The notes under the pieces were generated by a model, which saw only the letters and a program-made list of their open reading frames with translations, did not search any database and had not been told where the DNA came from. From Streptomyces genisteinicus (GTDB lineage Bacteria; Actinomycetota; Actinomycetes; Streptomycetales; Streptomycetaceae): DNA of 64,000 nt. The DNA lies in the NCBI RefSeq assembly GCF_014489615.1, contig NZ_CP060825.1, positions 3,920,501 through 3,984,500 on the forward strand, in the 5' to 3' direction. The stretch's first letter is position 1. The number at the start of each line of letters is the position of its first letter. Below, piece by piece: positions 59,289 to 64,000 of the stretch. A program made the position numbers and the translations under genes.

Positions 59289-60401
59289 ATGCACACCTCC
59301 ACCGCCGTGCGCGGCCCGCTCATCTCCGCCTGGTCGGTCGTCTCCCCCTTCGGCCTGGACGCCGCCGACTTCACCGCCGGCCTCGCCGGCGGCCGGCCGG
59401 CCGCCGTGACGCTCGACGGCGACGACTGGCGGGTGCCGGTCGAGAACGCCTGCCTGGTGCCGGGGTTCAGCAACCGGGAGATCCTCGGCCGCAAGGGCAC
59501 CCGCTCCATGGACCGGGTCACCGGACTGGCGGTGGCCGCCGTCGGCCGCCTGCTCCAGGACGCCGAGGGCGGACGCATCCCCGGGGTGGCCGACGACGCG
59601 GCCCTGGTGCTCGGCACCAACACCGGCAGCGCCCAGAGCATCATGGACTTCACCCGGGACTCGCTCGTGCAGGAGAAGCCCTTCTTCGTCGACCCGATGC
59701 GCTTCCCGAACACGGTGATGAACTGCGCGGCCGGCCAGTCCGCCATCTGGCACCAGCTCAAGGGCCCCAACACGACCATTGCGGGCGGCCGCGCCACCGG
59801 TCTGCTCGCCCTCAACTACGCGCTGCGCCTCCAGAAGTCCGGCCACGCCGAGACCGTGCTGTTCGGCGCGGTGGAGGAGTTCTCCGCGGCACGGGCGTGG
59901 CTGGAGTGGCACACCTGGGGCGGCGAGGCGGGGACCGCCGACGCCGTCCTCGGCGAGGGGGCCGCGGTGCTGCTGCTGGAGTCGGGGGAGGCGTCCGAGG
60001 CGCACGGGCGCGGCGGGCTCGCCGAGGTGCTCGGCCTGGAGTTCGGCGTCCACCACGGCCCGGAGTCGGAGGCCGGGGTGCTCGCCGACTGCGTGCGCAC
60101 GCTCCTGGAGCGGACCGGCGTCCGGCCCGAGGAGGTGCGGCACCACGCGGACTCCCACGCCGCGGGGGAGCGTGCGGCGGCCGAACGGGCTTCCCTGGAG
60201 GCGGTGTTCGGGGCGTCGGGGCCGGAGCGCGTGCCCTGCGCCGAGCTGATCGGCGACACGGCCGCGGCCGCCGCCGCCTTCCAGATCGCCGCCGTGCTCG
60301 CCCTCGCCGAGGACCGCGGCGACGTCCGGGGGCAGGTCGCGCTGATCACCTCCGTGGACCGCGACGGCGTGGTCGGCTGCGCACTGCTCCGCCTGTGCTG
60401 A
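59289..60401 (+). CDS. Ketosynthase-like protein KS-F without catalytic Cys (Arg at that position)
   Basis: A 370-residue KS-fold protein. ALVLGTNTGSAQSIMDFTRD, FPNTVMNCAAGQSAIWHQLKGPNTTIAGGRATGLLALNYALRL match the scaffold, with Arg at the nucleophile site (GGRATG); the HGTG motif reads DSHAAGE. ATG 59289 follows GAAGGA; an in-frame GTG at 59205 would add 28 residues and overlap the upstream stop. It is the third Cys-less relative. Its active partner is not adjacent, so KS-A is a candidate. Confidence 0.83.
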   Translation: MHTSTAVRGPLISAWSVVSPFGLDAADFTAGLAGGRPAAVTLDGDDWRVPVENACLVPGFSNREILGRKGTRSMDRVTGLAVAAVGRLLQDAEGGRIPGVADDAALVLGTNTGSAQSIMDFTRDSLVQEKPFFVDPMRFPNTVMNCAAGQSAIWHQLKGPNTTIAGGRATGLLALNYALRLQKSGHAETVLFGAVEEFSAARAWLEWHTWGGEAGTADAVLGEGAAVLLLESGEASEAHGRGGLAEVLGLEFGVHHGPESEAGVLADCVRTLLERTGVRPEEVRHHADSHAAGERAAAERASLEAVFGASGPERVPCAELIGDTAAAAAAFQIAAVLALAEDRGDVRGQVALITSVDRDGVVGCALLRLC

Positions 60402-60403
60402 CC

Positions 60404-60550
60404 CGCACGGACGGGACCACCGCGGACGGGACCACCGCGGACGGGACCACCGCGGACAGGGCCACTGCGTACAGGACCACCGCGGACAGGGCCACTGCGC
60501 ACGGGACCACCGCGTACACAACCACCGAGGACGGGACCACGGAGCACGAG
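60404..60550 (+). repeat. 15-bp tandem repeats before the malonyltransferase gene
   Basis: Units like GGACCACCGCGGACG repeat about nine times. They stay in frame with the next gene and would read as TTADG/TTADR pentapeptides if translation began at GTG 60395. They are either a 5' untranslated array or an unusual N-terminal extension. Confidence 0.85.
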
Positions 60551-60565
60551 AGGACGGAGGACCGG

Positions 60566-61552
60566 ATGACCGACGACACGACCGACGACACGACGGCGGC
60601 GGCGGGGGACGGCACCGCCCCCGGGGCCGGCACCACGGCGCTGCTCTTTCCCGGCCAGGGCACCCAGCAGCAGGGCATGGGCGAGCCGTGGCGCGACACC
60701 GCCGCGTGGTCGCTGGTGCCCGAGCTGTCCGAGCTGACCGGCGCCGACGTCGAGGAGCTGCTGCTCAAGGCCGACGACGAGACGCTGCGCCGCACCGACC
60801 TGGCCCAGATCGCCGTCTTCGCCGTCTCCCTCATGGCGTACGAGGAGGCCGTACGGATCGGACTGGCCGGACGGAACGCCGTGTGCGCCGGGCACAGTCT
60901 GGGCGAGTACACCGCACTGGTCGCCGCGGGCGCGCTGACCTACCGGGACGCGGCGAGGCTCGTCGCCGCCCGCGGGAGCGCGATGCGCGACGCGGCCGGC
61001 GAGCGGGACGGCACCATGGCGGTCCTGGTCGGCGTCGAGGAGGAGGCCGTCGCGAGCGCCGCGGAGGAGGCACGGGCGGCGGGTGACCCGGTGTGGGTCG
61101 CCAACCTCAACTGCCCGGGCCAGGTGGTGGTCGCGGGCACCGGGGCGGGGATCGAGCACGCGGCCCGCCTGCTGCAGGCGCCCGGGGTGAAGCTCATCTC
61201 CATCCGGGTCGGCGGGGCGTTCCACAGCCCGCTGATGGCGCCGGCCGCCGAACGGCTCGAACAGGCGCTGGCCTCCGTGGAGTTCGCCGACACCCCGGGC
61301 CGGGTCGTGGCGAACGTGGACGCCGCCGCGCACTCCGGCGCCGCCGACTGGCCGGGGCTCCTCGCCCGGCAGCTGGTGAGCCCCGTCCAGTGGGAGCGCA
61401 GCGTCGGCACGCTGCTGGGGCCGCTCGGGTGCCGCCGCCTGGTGGAGATCGGCCCCGGCAAGACCCTGACCGGCATGGTCCGCCGGATCAGCAAGGAGAC
61501 CGAGAGGGTCACGTTCAACGCGCCGGACGCGGTGGGCGACCCGCGCGGCTGA
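60566..61552 (+). CDS. fabD: Malonyl-CoA:ACP transacylase
   Basis: A 328-residue transacylase that loads malonyl units on ACP. LLFPGQGTQQQGMG is the N-terminal motif, GHSLGEYTALVAAG holds the catalytic Ser and GGAFHSPLM the His. ATG 60566 follows GGACGGAGG. An in-frame GTG at 60395 could extend it by 57 residues of Thr/Ala/Asp repeats. It serves both ACPs of the cluster. Confidence 0.93.
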   Translation: MTDDTTDDTTAAAGDGTAPGAGTTALLFPGQGTQQQGMGEPWRDTAAWSLVPELSELTGADVEELLLKADDETLRRTDLAQIAVFAVSLMAYEEAVRIGLAGRNAVCAGHSLGEYTALVAAGALTYRDAARLVAARGSAMRDAAGERDGTMAVLVGVEEEAVASAAEEARAAGDPVWVANLNCPGQVVVAGTGAGIEHAARLLQAPGVKLISIRVGGAFHSPLMAPAAERLEQALASVEFADTPGRVVANVDAAAHSGAADWPGLLARQLVSPVQWERSVGTLLGPLGCRRLVEIGPGKTLTGMVRRISKETERVTFNAPDAVGDPRG

Positions 61553-61640
61553 CCACCGCACGATCCGCACGATCCCCGCGTACGGCCCCTCCGTACGCGC
61601 TCGGTGAAGCAATCGACGTACACGACGACAGGAGAAGCAC

Positions 61641-61901
61641 ATGTCCGACACCACGGCTGCCGTACTCGAGAAGGAAGACCTGCGCCGGACGGTCGCCGAC
61701 GTCCTCGACGTCGAGGAGGCCGAACTGACCGACGAGGCGCACTTCGTCGACGACCTCGGGGTCGACTCCCTGATGGCCCTGGAGGTCATGGTGGTCCTGG
61801 AGAAGAAGTACGCGGTCAAGCTCGACGAGTCGGAGCTGAAGGAGGTCGTCTGCCTCCAGAAGGCGTACGACCTGCTGGACGCCAAGCTGCGGGCCGCCTG
61901 A
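61641..61901 (+). CDS. Acyl carrier protein (second)
   Basis: An 86-residue ACP. The arm-bearing Ser lies in DDLGVDSLMALEVMV. GACAGGAGAAG lies just before the ATG. It is coupled to the first dehydratase-like gene (TGATG), so it is likely the carrier for the beta-keto processing set; it differs clearly from the first ACP, suggesting separate roles. Confidence 0.95.
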   Translation: MSDTTAAVLEKEDLRRTVADVLDVEEAELTDEAHFVDDLGVDSLMALEVMVVLEKKYAVKLDESELKEVVCLQKAYDLLDAKLRAA

Positions 61902-62290
61902 TGCCCGCTCCGGTGGCGACACCCGTCCAGAACCTGCCCCGGGTCCTCGACGCCGGGCCCGGCCGGGTCACCACGCGGGTGCAGGTCGCGCCGGGCGAGC
62001 GGGTCTTCCCCGGCCACTACCCGGGCTTCCCGATCTTCCCGGGCGTCTGCGTGGTCGAGCACGTGCACCTCAGCGCGCTGGCCGCGCCGCCGGAGCCGGG
62101 CCTCGTGCTCCGTCTGGCGGCCATCGAGTCGACGCGGTTCCTGAGCCCCGTGTTCCCCGGCGACGAACTCGACATCGAGCTGACCTGGGAGCGCAGGGAG
62201 GAGGGCTGGCGCTGCAAGGGCGTCGCCCGCACCGGCCGCGGCCGGGCGGCGGCCGTCCGGCTGCGCTTCACGGAGAGGAGCGAGGGGTGA
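61901..62290 (+). CDS. FabZ-like hotdog dehydratase 1
   Basis: A 129-residue single-hotdog protein. GHYPGFPIFPGVCVVEHVH has the FabZ pattern: the catalytic His in GHYPG and Glu in VVEH. It should dehydrate beta-hydroxyacyl-ACP. It has a TGATG overlap with the ACP and a GTGA overlap with the next gene. It may form a heterodimer with dehydratase 2. Confidence 0.87.
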   Translation: MPAPVATPVQNLPRVLDAGPGRVTTRVQVAPGERVFPGHYPGFPIFPGVCVVEHVHLSALAAPPEPGLVLRLAAIESTRFLSPVFPGDELDIELTWERREEGWRCKGVARTGRGRAAAVRLRFTERSEG

Positions 62291-62793
62291 TCGGGATCGA
62301 CGGGATCAAACGGATACTGCCCCACCGCTACCCGATGCTGCTGGTCGACCGCGTGGACGAGCTCACTCCGGCGGAGGGGCTCGTCGCCCGGAAGGCGGTC
62401 ACCGCCAACGAACCCTGGTACCAGGACGTCCCGGCCGGCGCGGACGCGGAGCAGCACGCCTTTCCGCCGGTGCTGCTCGTCGAGTCCTGGTGCCAGGCGG
62501 CAGGTGTGCTGGCCGCCTGGGACGAGCCGAACCCGGACGTGCTCGCGGGCCGGGTGATGCTCTTCGGCGGCATCGCGGATGTGGAGTTCGGGCGGCCGGT
62601 GCTGCCCGGCGACGTGGTCGAGCACCGCGTCCGCCTGGTCAGGGCACTCAGCGACACGGTGATCTTCGAGGGCGAGGCGCTGGTGGACGGCGAGGCGGTG
62701 ATGCGGGTCGGCCGGGTGGTCATGGCGCTGCGCCCCGCCGAGGAGCTCACCGGCGCCGCGCCCGCGGCGCCCGCTGTCGACGCGACGACGTGA
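62287..62793 (+). CDS. FabZ-like hotdog dehydratase 2
   Basis: A 168-residue hotdog protein. IKRILPHRYPMLLVDRV is the FabZ N-terminus; QHAFPPVLLVESWCQAAGVLA matches the helix region with His and Glu, though the usual GHFPG reads QHAFPP. MLFGGIADVEFGRPVLPGDVVEHRV fits FabZ. GTG 62287 overlaps the upstream stop. The two different dehydratases suggest a polyene-forming pair as in reducing type II PKS. Confidence 0.85.
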   Translation: MIGIDGIKRILPHRYPMLLVDRVDELTPAEGLVARKAVTANEPWYQDVPAGADAEQHAFPPVLLVESWCQAAGVLAAWDEPNPDVLAGRVMLFGGIADVEFGRPVLPGDVVEHRVRLVRALSDTVIFEGEALVDGEAVMRVGRVVMALRPAEELTGAAPAAPAVDATT

Positions 62794-62807
62794 GGAACGG
62801 ATTTTCG

Positions 62808-63548
62808 ATGTCGGAGACAACACGCAAGACGGCCCTCGTCACCGGGGGTTCCCGGGGCATCGGCCGGGCCACCGTGCTGCGCCTCGCGCGGGACGGCCAC
62901 GACGTGGCGTTCTGCTACCGGTCGCGGCCGGACCTGGCGCAGGAGCTGGAGAAGGAGGTGTCCGAACTCGGCGTCCGGGTCTGGAGCAGCCGGACCGACG
63001 TCACCTCGGGCGACGCGGTGCGCGAGCTCGTCGCCTCCGCCGAGGACCGGCTGGGCGGGATCGACGTCGTCGTGACCTCCGCCGGCATCGTCCGCGACCA
63101 GCCCCTGCTGCTCATGGCGGACGAGGACTGGCACCAGGTCCTCGACACCAACCTCGACGGCACCTACCACGTGTGCCGCTCGGTGATCTTCGAGATGATG
63201 AAGCGCAAGTCCGGCTGCATCGTGAACATCTCCTCGATCGCCGGTGTCCACGGCAACCCGACGCAGAGCAACTACTCCGCGTCCAAGGCCGGCATCATCG
63301 GCTTCACCAAGGCGCTGGCGAAGGAAGTGGGCCAGTACGGCATCCGCGCCAACGTCGTGGCCCCCGGCTTCATCGAGACCGACATGACGGCCGGGCTCTC
63401 CGACAAGGTGCGGGAGCAGGCCGTGCGGAGTGTCCCGCTCCGCCGCCTCGGACGGCCGGAGGAGGTCGCGGACCTGGTGTCGTTCCTGGTCGGCGCGGAG
63501 TACGTGACCGGGTCCGTGTTCCAGGTCGACGGAGGTCTCGTTGTCTGA
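62808..63548 (+). CDS. fabG: 3-oxoacyl-ACP reductase
   Basis: A 246-residue SDR ketoreductase. The NADP-binding motif is ALVTGGSRGIGRAT; the catalytic triad is Ser in NISSIAG and Tyr/Lys in NYSASKAG (YX3K); the end FQVDGGLVV is typical. ATG 62808 follows GAGGAACGGAT. It reduces beta-ketoacyl-ACP before dehydration. The stop overlaps the next gene. Confidence 0.95.
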   Translation: MSETTRKTALVTGGSRGIGRATVLRLARDGHDVAFCYRSRPDLAQELEKEVSELGVRVWSSRTDVTSGDAVRELVASAEDRLGGIDVVVTSAGIVRDQPLLLMADEDWHQVLDTNLDGTYHVCRSVIFEMMKRKSGCIVNISSIAGVHGNPTQSNYSASKAGIIGFTKALAKEVGQYGIRANVVAPGFIETDMTAGLSDKVREQAVRSVPLRRLGRPEEVADLVSFLVGAEYVTGSVFQVDGGLVV

Positions 63549-64000
63549 GCGCACCGGGGCGGAGCGCGGACGTTCCTCCGCGCCGCCCCGGTTCTACTTC
63601 TCCCTGCGCAGCCCGTACTCCTGGCTCGCCTACCGCGATCTCATCGACGGGTACCCGGGGCTCGCCGACCGGCTGGAGTGGCGTCCGTTCTTCGAACCGG
63701 ACGAGCGCAGCGCCAAGGCCCTGGCCCAGGCGGGCGGCAGCTTCAGCTATGTGGCCATGTCACGGGCGAAGCACCTGTACATCCTCCAGGACGTCCGCCG
63801 GCTGACGCGGGAGCGCGGCCTGCGGATGACCTGGCCGGTCGACCGCGACCCCGTCTGGGAGGTGCCGCACCTGGCGTACCTGGCGGCCGCCGACGAGGGC
63901 CGGGGGCGGGAGTTCGTCGACCGCGCCCACCGGGCCCGCTGGCAGGAGGGGCGGGACATCTGCGACCGCGCCGTCATCGGCGAACTGGCCCGTGAACTGG
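63541..64000 (+). CDS. DsbA-fold protein, 2-hydroxychromene-2-carboxylate isomerase-like (3' end outside)
   Basis: Translation from TTG 63541 gives 153 codons to the window edge. FYFSLRSPYSWLAYRDLIDG matches the N-terminus of HCCA isomerase/GST-kappa proteins, where Ser in SPYSWLA replaces the DsbA Cys; FEPDERSAKAL and DPVWEVPHLAYLAAADEG fit further. Family members use a thiol cofactor to isomerise double bonds. An eight-base overlap with fabG puts it in the operon. A cis/trans isomerase role for a polyene is a guess. The gene is incomplete. Confidence 0.8.
   Translation, partial: MSERTGAERGRSSAPPRFYFSLRSPYSWLAYRDLIDGYPGLADRLEWRPFFEPDERSAKALAQAGGSFSYVAMSRAKHLYILQDVRRLTRERGLRMTWPVDRDPVWEVPHLAYLAAADEGRGREFVDRAHRARWQEGRDICDRAVIGELAREL

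Noticed and set aside
50842..60401. A classical aromatic (actinorhodin-type) type II PKS
   Set aside because: No aromatase/cyclase genes are seen, while dehydratases and an enoyl reductase are present; the set fits a reducing system instead.

Overview
The window is a stretch of Streptomyces (or close actinobacterial) chromosome. GC content and third-position GC are very high, GTG/TTG starts and 1-4 bp stop/start overlaps are common, and several genes are signature streptomycete loci (bldG with its anti-sigma partner, a lysine-tailed TopA, a membrane-fused thymidylate kinase). Everything here is read from sequence alone; functional names rest on motif and family recognition, not on searches.

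Region 1 (1-23,600) is core chromosome. It starts with a Tad/Flp-type pilus assembly set (CpaF/TadA ATPase, two TadB/TadC-like membrane proteins, a DUF4244-like pilin-like peptide, two TadE-like pseudopilins). Next come an MrfA-like DEAD/DECH helicase on the minus strand, bldG and its HATPase partner, a K+-independent-type H+-pyrophosphatase, a lipoprotein, an NPPF methyltransferase, topA, an MFS-tmk fusion, DNA polymerase III delta' and an SlpD/E-like lipoprotein peptidase. A tRNA-Thr(CGT) gene closes the block.

Region 2 (23,553-37,759) is a 14-kb actinomycete integrative and conjugative element (AICE) inserted in the 3' half of that tRNA gene and bounded by a 44-bp direct repeat. It carries int, xis, a Prim-Pol plus P-loop ATPase replication pair, a TraB/FtsK-type translocase, a transfer/spread operon (Spd-like, KilB-like and small zinc proteins, plus a Pycsar-TM-like protein), a GntR regulator with three palindromic operators, a YdcF-like protein and an AT-richer four-TM SLATT/DUF4231-like cargo gene. 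Two dense heptamer clusters (12 x TGACGCA near rep/xis; 9 x CAGGGAG beside tra) are candidate replication and transfer (clt/TRS) loci. Terminator-like hairpins sit in the same register beyond both att sites and differ by compensatory base pairs.

Region 3 (37,760-41,552) returns to chromosome: a TetR regulator divergent from an SGNH hydrolase with twin operators, and an acyl-CoA dehydrogenase.

Region 4 (41,705-64,000, running off the end) is a biosynthetic cluster resembling a highly reducing type II polyketide/fatty-acid system. It has a phosphopantetheinyl transferase, two related LuxR-type regulators (the first with an in-frame TTA codon), a P450, a carboxyltransferase, two ACPs, six ketosynthase-fold proteins (three with the catalytic Cys, three without), a double-hotdog protein, two alpha/beta hydrolases, a YX6K enoyl reductase, three consecutive DsrE/F/H-like small proteins, a malonyltransferase, two FabZ-like dehydratases, a FabG-like reductase and a DsbA-fold isomerase-like gene. 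The pairing of three KS/KS-like couples with a DsrEFH-like trio is the most unusual feature of the window.
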